A stretch of DNA of 44,770 nucleotides from Paracoccaceae bacterium (lineage in GTDB: Bacteria > Pseudomonadota > Alphaproteobacteria > Rhodobacterales > Rhodobacteraceae). Below, in pieces: positions 8,349 through 16,644 of this stretch. The stretch lies in assembly GCA_026707935.1 (NCBI GenBank), contig JAPOVX010000395.1, positions 1-44,770 on the forward strand. The letters are read 5' to 3'. Below the pieces are notes generated by a model that saw only the letters and a list, made by a program, of their open reading frames with translations, did not search any database and was not told the DNA's origin. Every line of letters begins with the position of its first letter. The stretch's first letter is position 1. Position numbers and translations under genes: made by a program.

Positions 8349-9451
8349 AAATATCGAAGATTCGTGCGTGGAAAGTCGACCTACCCCTGAAGGAGGGAAA
8401 ATACGCATGGGCGGACGGAAAGTTCGTCGAGGTCTTTGACAGTACGATTGTCGAGATCGAGACCGACGAGGGAATTAGCGGTTTCGGTGAATGCTGTCCC
8501 CTCGGGCCGGTTTATCTGCCGTCATACGCATCTGGTGTACGCACAGGGGTCGAGACGATTGCCCCCCATCTGATCGGGGCGGACCCGACAAACATCAATC
8601 GCGTCAACCAGCTCATGGATTCCGTCTTGTGCGGCCATCCCTACGTCAAGTCGCCCCTGGACGTCGCCCTCTGGGACATTGTCGGCCAGGTTACCGATCG
8701 ACCGCTACACGCATTGCTTGGTGGTCAGCTTCAATCCACCGTCGCGTTATATCGGGCAATCTCCCAGGGTACGCCGGAAGAGATGGCGGTTTCGGTCGGG
8801 AAATTCCTTGATGAAGGATATCGCCGATTTCAGCTCAAGGTTGGCGGAAACCCTGACGACGACATCGAAAGGATTGCCGCGGTGCGCGATGCATTGCCTG
8901 GCGATTGCGTACTCGTTGCGGACGCGAATGGCGGGTGGACGCGTGCTCAGGCGGCGAGGGTCGTCGATGCGGTGAAAGACCTGGACATTTTTGTTGAACA
9001 GCCCTGTGCAACCTACGAAGAGTGTTTGTCGATCCGGCGGCGAACCGCTCGGCCGTTCATTCTCGACGAGGTTATCACGGAAGCTGCCGACCTGATCAGG
9101 GCAATTTCGAACGACGCGATGGACGTCATCAACTTGAAGATATCAAGGGTAGGGGGGCTGACCAAGGCGCGCATCCTGAGAGACATCTGCATCGAGGCGG
9201 GGATTGCCATGACGATTGAAGACAGTTGGGGAGGTGATGTTGCCACCACGGCGATCGCCCATCTGGCCCTGTCAACGCCGTCGCGCGTGTATTTTTCGGC
9301 AACCGACTTCAATTCCTACTGCGACATGGAGATTTCCCCGGACGCTCCAACTCGGGTAGGTGGTACGATGAGTGTTTCAGACCGGCCGGGACTGGGAATC
9401 GTGCCCTTGGCCACGAGGCACGTACGCCCGGCGTTTCAAGTCGAATCGTAG
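8345..9451 (+). CDS. Enolase-superfamily enzyme, hydroxyproline dehydratase/epimerase type
   Basis: This 368-residue protein of the mandelate racemase/muconate-lactonizing group has a capping N-terminal domain and a TIM barrel. The barrel shows two lysine bases, K165 (in RFQLKVGG) and K265 (in [10 protein letters not shown]), and metal ligands D193 (VADANGGW), E219 (VEQPC) and D241 (FILDEV). The C-terminal barrel has IEDSWGGD. These features and the loop [14 protein letters not shown] match enzymes annotated as cis-3-hydroxy-L-proline dehydratase or hydroxyproline-betaine 2-epimerase; I cannot tell these two activities apart. Eight bases separate it from a proline-racemase homologue, which supports an imino-acid role. 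An AACAGGAC ribosome site precedes the ATG. Confidence 0.8.
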   Translation: MKISKIRAWKVDLPLKEGKYAWADGKFVEVFDSTIVEIETDEGISGFGECCPLGPVYLPSYASGVRTGVETIAPHLIGADPTNINRVNQLMDSVLCGHPYVKSPLDVALWDIVGQVTDRPLHALLGGQLQSTVALYRAISQGTPEEMAVSVGKFLDEGYRRFQLKVGGNPDDDIERIAAVRDALPGDCVLVADANGGWTRAQAARVVDAVKDLDIFVEQPCATYEECLSIRRRTARPFILDEVITEAADLIRAISNDAMDVINLKISRVGGLTKARILRDICIEAGIAMTIEDSWGGDVATTAIAHLALSTPSRVYFSATDFNSYCDMEISPDAPTRVGGTMSVSDRPGLGIVPLATRHVRPAFQVES

Positions 9452-9459
9452 GCATCAGA

Positions 9460-10515
9460 GTGCGCAGCAATCGAATCATTCATGTCGTTTCGGCGCATGC
9501 GGAGGGTGAAGTCGGCGATGTCGTTGTCGGCGGGGTGCCGCCGCCGCCAGGGGAATCGATTTGGGAACAGAGGCGTTGGCTTCTTGATGATGGAATTCTG
9601 AGAAACTTCCTTCTCAACGAACCGCGCGGAGGTGTTTTTCGACACGCCAATCTGCTCGTGCCTGCAAAACACCCGGAGGCGGAGATCGGTTTCATCATCA
9701 TGGAACCCGAAGACAATCCTGCCATGTCGGGTTCGAATACGATTTGCGTGGCCACGGTTTTGCTCGAAACCGGATTGATTCCGATGATTGAACCGGTGAC
9801 GCAATTCAAGATTGAAGCGCCCGGTGGCCTCATTCGTGTTCGGGCCGAATGTCGTGACGGAAAGGCTGTTCGGATCACTTTCCAGAACATTCCGTCATTT
9901 GCCGATCAACTCGACGCCGTGCTTCAACTTCCGGGAACCGGTAGAATTTCCGTAGACGTTGCGTTTGGTGGGGACAGTTTCGTTGTTGTCAATGCCGGAG
10001 ACCTTGGTCTTGAGCTGCGCAGGGACGAAGCCCGAAAGATCGCCGAAATCGGGACACGAATCGTCGCCGCAGCCAAAGAGCAGCTGAGCTTTAGCCATCC
10101 TGAACTGCCGGGAATGTCCGGAATATCGTTTTGTCTGTTTGCCGGAAGTGTCGAGCCGTATACGGACGGCATCCGCAGCAATTCGGCAGTGGTCATCAGG
10201 CCCGGCAGGGTTGATCGTTCTCCAACCGGGACCGCCGTGTCCGCGAGGTTGGCATTGCTGCACGCAAGAGGCCAGCTCAGGGTGGGGGAGTGCCTGAAAG
10301 CCGTGTCAATAATCGGATCTGAATTCATCGGCAGAATCATCAGTACAACGCGCGTAAACGGTGAATGTGCGGTCATTCCCGAGGTTTCCGGTCGTGCCTG
10401 GATCACGGGAATTCATCAACATCTCCTCGATCCATCGGACCCATGGCCAGGAGGAATTCGCCTGACCGACACTTGGGGCCCCGCGGTGCACGTAAGCGGG
10501 TCGGGGCCTTCGTAG
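9460..10515 (+). CDS. Proline racemase-superfamily protein with Ser/Thr in place of catalytic Cys
   Basis: The 351-residue product aligns with proline racemases, hydroxyproline 2-epimerases and trans-3-hydroxyproline dehydratases. In epimerases the two bases are cysteines (M-C-G-H and S-P-C-G-T). Here the first site reads AMSGSNTIC, giving Ser90 and Ser92 in place of the Cys and His. The second reads DRSPTGTAVSAR, giving Thr256. A Cys/Thr pair is known for the dehydratases; a Ser/Thr pair is less expected. It begins with GTG at 9460, eight bases after the enolase-superfamily gene, so the two probably form an operon. It is likely an imino-acid epimerase or dehydratase variant; the reaction is not determined. 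Confidence 0.75.
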   Translation: MRSNRIIHVVSAHAEGEVGDVVVGGVPPPPGESIWEQRRWLLDDGILRNFLLNEPRGGVFRHANLLVPAKHPEAEIGFIIMEPEDNPAMSGSNTICVATVLLETGLIPMIEPVTQFKIEAPGGLIRVRAECRDGKAVRITFQNIPSFADQLDAVLQLPGTGRISVDVAFGGDSFVVVNAGDLGLELRRDEARKIAEIGTRIVAAAKEQLSFSHPELPGMSGISFCLFAGSVEPYTDGIRSNSAVVIRPGRVDRSPTGTAVSARLALLHARGQLRVGECLKAVSIIGSEFIGRIISTTRVNGECAVIPEVSGRAWITGIHQHLLDPSDPWPGGIRLTDTWGPAVHVSGSGPS

Positions 10516-10854
10516 GACCGAAAAATCCGCTTTCCCGGCGCCCAAGGTCGCGGTCGCGGTCGGCCTCCGGTCCTGCCACTCGGTCAATGATCCGAACCAA
10601 CCCTTGTGAAGGGGCTTGAAGTCAATTGCCGAGGCCAGAACACGCAGCCTGCATTCGCGTTTCATTATGAAAACCCACGCAAATGTGAATTTTCGCTCCA
10701 CGAATCTGGAGCAGACCGGGAATGATAAATGCTCGTCAATTAGAACTGGATAAATCCTGCCAGTTTTCGCTATGTATCACTAGCAGCGCGAATTGACGGT
10801 TTTGACCGATTCGGATTGGATTCGTCGCGCAACTGCGGGAGGTTAACAGCAAGC
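10516..10854. other. Intergenic region before hflK
   Basis: These 339 bases contain no gene I recognise. The distal half is comparatively AT-rich and holds nested inverted repeats at 10734-10798, described separately. Promoter elements for hflK should lie here. A GGGAGG ribosome site at 10837-10842 precedes the hflK start. Confidence 0.5.
10734..10798. repeat. Nested inverted repeats upstream of hflK
   Basis: An outer perfect 8-base inverted repeat, CGTCAATT at 10734-10741 and AATTGACG at 10791-10798, encloses an inner perfect 6-base repeat, AACTGG at 10744-10749 and CCAGTT at 10760-10765. The inner repeat can form a small hairpin with a 10-base loop. The position, about 60 to 120 bases before hflK, fits an operator or leader structure. 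No binding protein can be named. Confidence 0.45.
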
Positions 10855-11988
10855 ATGCCAGGCAATAATTCAGGTGGCCCCTGGGGAGGAGGATTTCCCG
10901 GTGGTGGCGATGACCGCAGAGGGCAGCGAGGGGGTGATCGACGTCCAGGGGCGGGCGGCGATCATCAGAATATTGCCGACATGGACGAATTCGTCCGCAA
11001 GGGCCAGGAACGACTCCGGGGACTCATGGGAGGCCGTGGAGGATTTGGAAGGGGACGTGGCGGCAGTGGCGGCGGTCCCAGGATCAGTCGCGGCGGTCTG
11101 ATCTTTGTCATTCTCGCTTTGATCGCCGGATGGCTTTTCCTGTCGTTTTACCGCGTCGACACATCTGAGCAGTCGGTAGAACTGCTTTTCGGCGAGTATT
11201 ACCAGACCGGCACCGAGGGTCTGAACTTTGCGCCCTGGCCGATTGTCGGGAAGGAAATCCTTCCGGTCACGCGGGAAAATACCGAAGACATTGGAGTCGG
11301 TTCCGGTGTGCGGTCGGATGAAGGTCTCATGTTGACCGGCGACGAAAACATCGTCGATATCGATTTTCAGGTTGTCTGGAACATAAGGGACCTTCCGAGT
11401 TTCCTGTTCAATCTTGCTGCCCCCCGGGACACGATCAGGGCAGTGTCTGAATCGGCAATGCGCGAGATCATTGCCCGGTCGAATCTTGCTCCGATTCTCA
11501 ACCGTGACCGCGGACTCATTGCGCAGGAATTGCAGGACCTGATCCAGGAAACGCTCGACAGCTACCAGTCAGGCGTCAACATCGTCCGTGTCAATTTTGA
11601 CAAGGCAGACCCTCCGCGTGAAGTCATCGACGCCTTCCGCGAAGTGCAGGCAGCCGAGCAAACGCGTGACACGCTTGAGAAACAGGCTGATGCGTACGCC
11701 AACCAGGTCGTCGCCGAAGCACGAGGTGAAGCTGCGCGCTTGCAACAGGAAGCCGAAGGATATCGGGCACAGGTCGTCAATGAAGCCGAAGGTGAAGCAT
11801 CGCGTTTTCTGGCGGTTCTCGAGGAATACTCGAAGGCGGAGGAAGTGACCCGCAAGCGACTCTATTTGGAGACCATTGAAAAAGTCCTGGGAGACGTAGA
11901 CAAGATCATCATCGACGAGAGAGCCGAAAACAGCCAGGGCGTCGTACCTTATCTCCCGTTGAACGAAATCAGAAAGTCGGACCGCTGA
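10855..11988 (+). CDS. hflK: FtsH protease modulator HflK
   Basis: HflK is a membrane-anchored SPFH protein that forms, with HflC, a large complex around the FtsH protease and controls membrane protein turnover. The 377-residue product starts with a glycine/arginine-rich cytoplasmic tail (GGGFPGGG, GRGRGGSGGG), then one membrane helix (GGLIFVILALIAGWLFLSF), then the SPFH domain beginning RVDTSEQSVELLFG. A long charged coiled region follows, rich in EARGEAARLQQEAEG. The start at 10855 (MPGNNSGGPWGGG) is the family-like start and follows GGGAGG; an earlier ATG-type start at 10816 adds 13 unrelated residues. It is followed by hflC after 25 bases. Confidence 0.93.
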   Translation: MPGNNSGGPWGGGFPGGGDDRRGQRGGDRRPGAGGDHQNIADMDEFVRKGQERLRGLMGGRGGFGRGRGGSGGGPRISRGGLIFVILALIAGWLFLSFYRVDTSEQSVELLFGEYYQTGTEGLNFAPWPIVGKEILPVTRENTEDIGVGSGVRSDEGLMLTGDENIVDIDFQVVWNIRDLPSFLFNLAAPRDTIRAVSESAMREIIARSNLAPILNRDRGLIAQELQDLIQETLDSYQSGVNIVRVNFDKADPPREVIDAFREVQAAEQTRDTLEKQADAYANQVVAEARGEAARLQQEAEGYRAQVVNEAEGEASRFLAVLEEYSKAEEVTRKRLYLETIEKVLGDVDKIIIDERAENSQGVVPYLPLNEIRKSDR

Positions 11989-12013
11989 CCGGCTGAACCA
12001 TGGGTAAAGCAGA

Positions 12014-12886
12014 ATGACTCGTGCAGCATATGTAATTCCTGTTCTCGCCGTGATCGGATTCGGGCTTCTCTCGGCGATCTTCATCGTCGACGAACGCGAG
12101 AAAGCGCTTGTCCTTCAATTCGGGCAGGTTTTGTCGGTCAAGGAAAACCCGGGCCTGTCATTCAGGATCCCGATCGTTCAGGAAATCGTCCGTTACGATG
12201 ATCGTATTCTGCCTCTGGATACCCAGCCGCTGGAAGTCACGCCCCTCGACGACCGCCGTCTTGTTGTCGATGCGTTTGCGCGCTGGAGGATCAAGGACAG
12301 CGTACAGTTCAGGAGGGCCGTGGGCACGAGCGGGGTCGGAGGTGCGGAACCGCGCCTGGAGAGAATTCTGAACGCACAATTGCGCGAAGTCCTTGGAGGT
12401 GTGACCTCGGGCACCGTACTGTCGGCTGACCGGGCTGCTCTCATGAACCAGATCCGGGACGGGGCGAGGGGAGAAGCTGAAGCCCTGGGCGTGGAGATCA
12501 TCGATGTTCGCATCAAGAGGGCCGATTTGCCAGAGCAAAACCTGGCGGCGACCTTCGAACGCATGCGGGCCGAAAGACAGCGAGAGGCTGCCGATGAAAT
12601 CGCCAGAGGAAAGGAAGCCGCCCAAAAGGTCAGGGCACAGGCCGACCGCACCGTGGTCGAATTGACTTCCGAGGCAAGAAAACAATCGGAGATCATTCGC
12701 GGAGAAGCGGATGCGCTTCGTAACTCGATCTTTGCCGACGCATTTGGCCGCAATCCCGAGTTTTTTGCCTTCTATCGATCGCTCAGCGCGTATGAGAAGT
12801 CGCTCAGGGGAGAGAATTCCACCTTGGTCATCGCTCCCGACAGCGAGTTTTTCGATTACCTGAAGTCTGATACCGTTCAAAGGTAG
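12014..12886 (+). CDS. hflC: FtsH protease modulator HflC
   Basis: HflC is the partner of HflK in the FtsH-regulating membrane complex. The 290-residue product has an N-terminal membrane helix (AAYVIPVLAVIGFGLLSAIFIV), the SPFH core with DEREKALVLQFGQV and NPGLSFRIP, the RRAVGT segment, and a charged coiled-coil run (ERMRAERQREAADEIARGKEAA). The C-terminus FFAFYRSLSAYEKSL is typical, with the ending VIAPDSEFFDYL. It lies 25 bases after hflK and three bases before the DUF2065 gene, so the three are one operon. Confidence 0.94.
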   Translation: MTRAAYVIPVLAVIGFGLLSAIFIVDEREKALVLQFGQVLSVKENPGLSFRIPIVQEIVRYDDRILPLDTQPLEVTPLDDRRLVVDAFARWRIKDSVQFRRAVGTSGVGGAEPRLERILNAQLREVLGGVTSGTVLSADRAALMNQIRDGARGEAEALGVEIIDVRIKRADLPEQNLAATFERMRAERQREAADEIARGKEAAQKVRAQADRTVVELTSEARKQSEIIRGEADALRNSIFADAFGRNPEFFAFYRSLSAYEKSLRGENSTLVIAPDSEFFDYLKSDTVQR

Positions 12887-12889
12887 GCA

Positions 12890-13081
12890 ATGCGCGATCT
12901 GGTGCTCGGCCTAGGCGTCGTAGCTGTTGTCGAGGGATTGGTACTTGTGCTCATCCCGATGCGCCTCGAGGACGTTATCAAGGCGATAGCCAGATTGGGA
13001 AAGGATCAGCGTCGAATTGCGGGTCTCTTGATCATGACCCTGGGGGCCGCACTCGTCTGGGTTGCCAAGAATTGGGGCTGA
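12890..13081 (+). CDS. DUF2065 (YjeT-like) membrane protein
   Basis: This 63-residue protein has two hydrophobic helices, GLGVVAVVEGLVLVLIP and RRIAGLLIMTLGAALVWVA, joined by a short basic loop with IARLGKDQ. The layout matches the DUF2065/YjeT family, which in many proteobacteria sits with hflC. The function is unknown; location in the hflKC operon suggests a role near FtsH quality control. It begins three bases after hflC. Confidence 0.82.
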   Translation: MRDLVLGLGVVAVVEGLVLVLIPMRLEDVIKAIARLGKDQRRIAGLLIMTLGAALVWVAKNWG

Positions 13082-13292
13082 CACTCGTCCCGACCTGGTC
13101 GAAAGTCCTGGAATTCCGGAACCCATTCGTTGCCACATCCGGAATCACTTTGACGCAGGTCAAGTAGGTCCCGCCAAGGGGCTACTCCTCTCCCGGTTTC
13201 ACGTTGAATTTACGTTACGCGATTTTGACTCTGCCAGGTCAATGACTAAACGAGGGTCATCGAGTATCAACTGAAACCAATGGAGGCGTGTC

Positions 13293-14789
13293 ATGAGGAT
13301 CAGGATGCTTGGGGCAGCAGTCGGAGATTTGACCGCGGCGTGGGCTCGACCATGTCGCGGGTTTGGGGCAGCGGTGGTCGCGCTGTTTTTGATTCAGGTG
13401 CCATACGGGCATGCGTCGTATGTTCCCGAAAGCTTTGCTGACCTCATCGAGGATCTCAATCCCGCTGTTGTCAACATCACAGTTACACAGACTGCCGAGG
13501 CAGTCGAGCCATTTTCCGGCCAGATTCCCAATCCGTTCAAGGGAACTCCGTTCGAGGACTTTTTTCGGCAGTTTCGCGATCAGCAGACTCAACCGGAACA
13601 GGGGCTGCGAAGGAGGGCATCGTTCGGATCCGGGTTCATCATTTCGAGCGATGGCTACATAGTCACCAACAATCACGTCATTAGTGGCGCTTCGGGTATC
13701 GAGGTCGACTTCTTCGACGGAACTTCAGCTGAAGCAACGGTTGTCGGTGCGGATCCCAAGACCGACATCGCCTTGCTCAGGGTGAGTGTCGACGAACCAC
13801 TGCCAATTCTCGAATTCGGGGATAGCGACGAAGCGAGAGTCGGTGATTGGGTCGTCGCGATTGGTAACCCGCTCGGTCAGAGCTTTTCCGCTTCTGCAGG
13901 GATCATTTCTGCGCGCGGCCGTGCCCTCGACGGCGCTTACGACGACTACATCCAGACGGATGCTGCGATCAATCGTGGCAATTCCGGAGGTCCTTTGTTC
14001 AATCTCGACGGAAAAGTCATTGGGGTCAATACGATCATCATTTCGCCGACTGGCGGTTCGATCGGACTGGGATTCGCGATGTCGTCAAACGTGGTTGCAC
14101 CCGTCGTCGAGCAATTGCTCGACCATGGAGAGACGCGCAGGGGTTGGCTTGGCGTTTCCATTCAGGACATAGATCCCGAGATCTCCGAAGCGATCGGGCT
14201 GGAAGGCCGGGACGGCGCCCTCGTGACCAACATGATGGATGGCGGTCCCGCCAAGAACGCGGGTATCCAGCAGGGTGACGTCATCCTGTCTCTCGACGGG
14301 ACGGACATCGACGACGTACGATCACTGGTCCGGCTGGTTGGGAGGTCCGAAATCGGCAAGGAGGTTCCCGTGACGATTTTCCGTGACGGCGAAGAAATGA
14401 CCGTGAGCGTCGTTCTGGGTCGACGGGAAGACGCCGAGCGTGACCGTGTCGTGCCAGCCGCCTTTTCACCCGAGGAACCTGAAACGGATACCTTGCTCGG
14501 AATGGAACTCTCGGCACTGACCGATGCCCTTCGCGAGACCTTCGGACTTGACGAAGAAGCGGAAGGCGTCGTGATTACCGATGTCGAAGTCGAAAGCGAG
14601 GCGTACTCCAAGGGTATCCGCGCTGGCGATGTCATTGCCATGGTCGGGCACGAGGACGTCCATCTACCGGGTGATGTCGCGAATGTGCTCAAGGACAAGC
14701 GCGACGCGGGACAGGCATCGATCCTTGTTCTGGTCGAAAGGGGAGATGGCGCCGAAAGATTTGTCGGTCTGTCCATTGAAGCTCAATAG
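13293..14789 (+). CDS. degP: Periplasmic serine endoprotease DegP-like (Do family)
   Basis: DegP-type proteases degrade or refold damaged envelope proteins. The 498-residue product has a signal sequence (hydrophobic FGAAVVALFLIQV, likely cleaved near HAS-YVP), a trypsin-like domain with the triad H128 (TNNHVI), D158 (KTDIALL) and S231 (GNSGGPL), and two PDZ domains: one from about residue 286 with RRGWLGV and one from about 405. A flexible Q-linker loop at 96-106 resembles the LA loop of DegP. A GGAGG-type ribosome site precedes the ATG by about seven bases. It follows the hflKC block after 211 bases, a common alphaproteobacterial order. Confidence 0.93.
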   Translation: MRIRMLGAAVGDLTAAWARPCRGFGAAVVALFLIQVPYGHASYVPESFADLIEDLNPAVVNITVTQTAEAVEPFSGQIPNPFKGTPFEDFFRQFRDQQTQPEQGLRRRASFGSGFIISSDGYIVTNNHVISGASGIEVDFFDGTSAEATVVGADPKTDIALLRVSVDEPLPILEFGDSDEARVGDWVVAIGNPLGQSFSASAGIISARGRALDGAYDDYIQTDAAINRGNSGGPLFNLDGKVIGVNTIIISPTGGSIGLGFAMSSNVVAPVVEQLLDHGETRRGWLGVSIQDIDPEISEAIGLEGRDGALVTNMMDGGPAKNAGIQQGDVILSLDGTDIDDVRSLVRLVGRSEIGKEVPVTIFRDGEEMTVSVVLGRREDAERDRVVPAAFSPEEPETDTLLGMELSALTDALRETFGLDEEAEGVVITDVEVESEAYSKGIRAGDVIAMVGHEDVHLPGDVANVLKDKRDAGQASILVLVERGDGAERFVGLSIEAQ

Positions 14790-15254
14790 TGAGACCGAAT
14801 TCAACCGGGCGTTCCCAAACTCGAAAACAATGGTCAACATTGTCGAGAGGATTTCGGGATTGCGCTGAGAATTGAGCGACGTCTGGATTTTGCGGTCATT
14901 CGAAATGACCCGGTTCGTGTCAAGATGCAGTGGCTCGACGTTGTCAGAATGGGCGTCGGGCCACAACCCTTTTCCGGATCGGTGCGCCAAGGGCGACCTG
15001 AAGTTCCAGTTCATGCAATACCGAGGTTTTTGAGCTGCAAATTGGTGTTGCGGTCGTCGGTTATCGTGTCCCGCCGTTCCCTTCATTGCCCTCAACCTGC
15101 CGTTCGAACAATTTGTGAGAGCGGCCTCACACGTTCGATTGCAATCGTCGACGAAAGCGCGCAATTTCGCCAACTGCAATCTTGGCGACCCTGGTCCGAT
15201 CGATCTGCTACGGCCCATATTGTCCGGCTGTTTCACGGGATTTAGTATGCTGGG
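14790..15254. other. Gene-free stretch after degP with a possible LysR relic
   Basis: This 465-base stretch has no intact gene. In one plus frame near 14850-14960 the translation reads EDFGIALRIERRLDFAVIRN and then DPVRVKMQWL, which recalls the effector-binding domain of LysR-type regulators, where a RLDFAxxR core is common. The similarity ends after about 40 residues and no helix-turn-helix is seen. I treat it as a possible relic only. Confidence 0.25.
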
Positions 15255-15680
15255 ATGCGTCTCTGGAGCCTTCATCCCATGCATCTGGACTCACGCGGGC
15301 TGGTCGCGCTGTGGCGGGAGGCGCTGCTCGCCCAGGCGGTTCTGAACAACGAAACGAAAGGTTACCGGCACCATCCCCAGTTGCTCAGATTCCGTGCGCA
15401 GTTCTCTCCGACCGCATTCATTGCTGAATATCTCAGGGCCGTGCATGCCGCGTCCATTGAGCGGGGGTTCCGGTTCAATTCAGGCAAATTGATGCGTGTC
15501 GGAACGTCACAAAAAATCGATGTACCGGCAGGTCAAATCGACTTCGAATGGCGTCATTTGACGACAAAGCTCGAAAGGCGTGCACCAGGAAGGTTCGAGG
15601 CGCAAAGGGATGCGTCACCCAAGGTTCATCCCTTGTTTCGGGTCGTACCTGGCGGAATTGCCGATTGGGAGCGTCCGTAG
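15255..15680 (+). CDS. Pyrimidine dimer DNA glycosylase-like protein
   Basis: The 141-residue protein starts MRLWSLHPMHLDSRGLVALW and continues REALLAQAVL, TKGYRHHPQL, FRA, then EYLRAVHAASIERGFRF. These are the hallmarks of the bacterial branch of the Pyr_excise family related to phage T4 endonuclease V, which cuts beside UV-induced pyrimidine dimers. The glutamate of LWREALLAQ is the likely catalytic Glu. The threonine that follows the initiator Met in the phage enzyme is Arg here, so activity on dimers is not assured. It is convergent with the GntR regulator, 54 bases apart. Confidence 0.75.
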   Translation: MRLWSLHPMHLDSRGLVALWREALLAQAVLNNETKGYRHHPQLLRFRAQFSPTAFIAEYLRAVHAASIERGFRFNSGKLMRVGTSQKIDVPAGQIDFEWRHLTTKLERRAPGRFEAQRDASPKVHPLFRVVPGGIADWERP

Positions 15681-15734
15681 CGGGCGCCGAAATTCATCGC
15701 ATTGTCGGACGCAAGTTCCCGAGCCTGACCAGGA

Positions 15735-16442
15735 TCAGGCATGAACGGAACCCGAGGGACTCCTTCTCGCGAAACTGTCGCCGACATACAGACGGGAAAA
15801 GGCGCGTTGTGCGGCCTCCAAGGCTTCTTCCTGGCGGCGCGAAATGTGTTCTCTCATCCGTGATGCGGCCGTGTCAGCGTCCCGAAGTTCCAGCGCTTCG
15901 ACAATCCGCATGTGATCGGCCGGCGTAATTGACCGCCGAGTTTCCATGTCGATACAGCGAACATATCGGGACCTGGCATTGAGGTTCGACAATAGTCGTT
16001 CCAACTCGGCATTTGCCGACAATCGGATCACCCGCATGTGAAATTCCTCGTCCAGGTCCACGAGCGTCCAGACTTCGGCGTCACCCTGGTAAATTGGCTC
16101 GATTTCGAGCAGGAATGCCCGAATCCCGGTGATGTCAGTTTCCGTCGCGCGCCTGCTTGCGAGGCGAATGCCCTCGCACTCGACGGCCTGGCGAGCCTCG
16201 TAGAGATTCAGAATGCTTGCGGGGTCGAGCGAGCGACAGAAAAATCCCTGTCCCGTTCTGTAGGTCAGGAATCCTTCCGCAACGAGCCTGTTCAGGGCTT
16301 CGCGCAACGGTGTCCTGCTGGTTCCGACCTCCCGCGAAAGATGGATTTCGTTAATGCGCTCACTCGGCTTGAACTCGAAACCCACGGCCATCGCCCGGAC
16401 TTCAAGATAGACCTGATCAACTACGCCCCGTACGCTTGCCAT
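15735..16442 (-). CDS. GntR-family transcriptional regulator, FCD type
   Basis: This 235-residue protein has an N-terminal winged helix-turn-helix of the GntR type (INEIHLSREVGTSRTPLREA, followed by LNRLVAEGFL) and an all-helical C-terminal FCD domain with the YEARQAVECEGIRLA and DEEFHMRVIRLSAN segments that carry metal- and ligand-binding residues. Such regulators usually sense organic acids or sugar acids and repress a neighbouring operon. It is divergent from the thiamine-diphosphate enzyme gene at 16645, which is the obvious target. The ligand is unknown. Its start at 16442 leaves a 202-base shared promoter region. Confidence 0.9.
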   Translation of the reverse strand: MASVRGVVDQVYLEVRAMAVGFEFKPSERINEIHLSREVGTSRTPLREALNRLVAEGFLTYRTGQGFFCRSLDPASILNLYEARQAVECEGIRLASRRATETDITGIRAFLLEIEPIYQGDAEVWTLVDLDEEFHMRVIRLSANAELERLLSNLNARSRYVRCIDMETRRSITPADHMRIVEALELRDADTAASRMREHISRRQEEALEAAQRAFSRLYVGDSFARRSPSGSVHA

Positions 16443-16582
16443 ACTTCAGGCCCAGTCAATCGTCATGCCTGCGACCAGGGAAGCGAGCGAGTCTGTGACC
16501 TGACTACGCGTACTCAAGACCTGCGCTTCCTTCGCATGTGCCGAGATCTTTGTCGCATCACCGCTTGACCACGTATTTTAAC

Positions 16583-16605
16583 CTGCATACAGTTTTGCAT
16601 ATCAA
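16583..16605. promoter_or_regulatory. Candidate GntR operator sites
   Basis: Two imperfect palindromes, CTGCATACAG (16583-16592) and TTGCATATCAA (16595-16605), lie in the region shared by the GntR gene and the ThDP enzyme gene, 40-62 bases before the latter's start. They share a TGCATA core. Spacing and placement fit FCD-type GntR operators, which are short palindromes. The assignment is an inference from position and symmetry. Confidence 0.4.
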
Positions 16606-16644
16606 TGTCAATACAACTTGTCGACGAGAGGCGGAAGGAGAATC

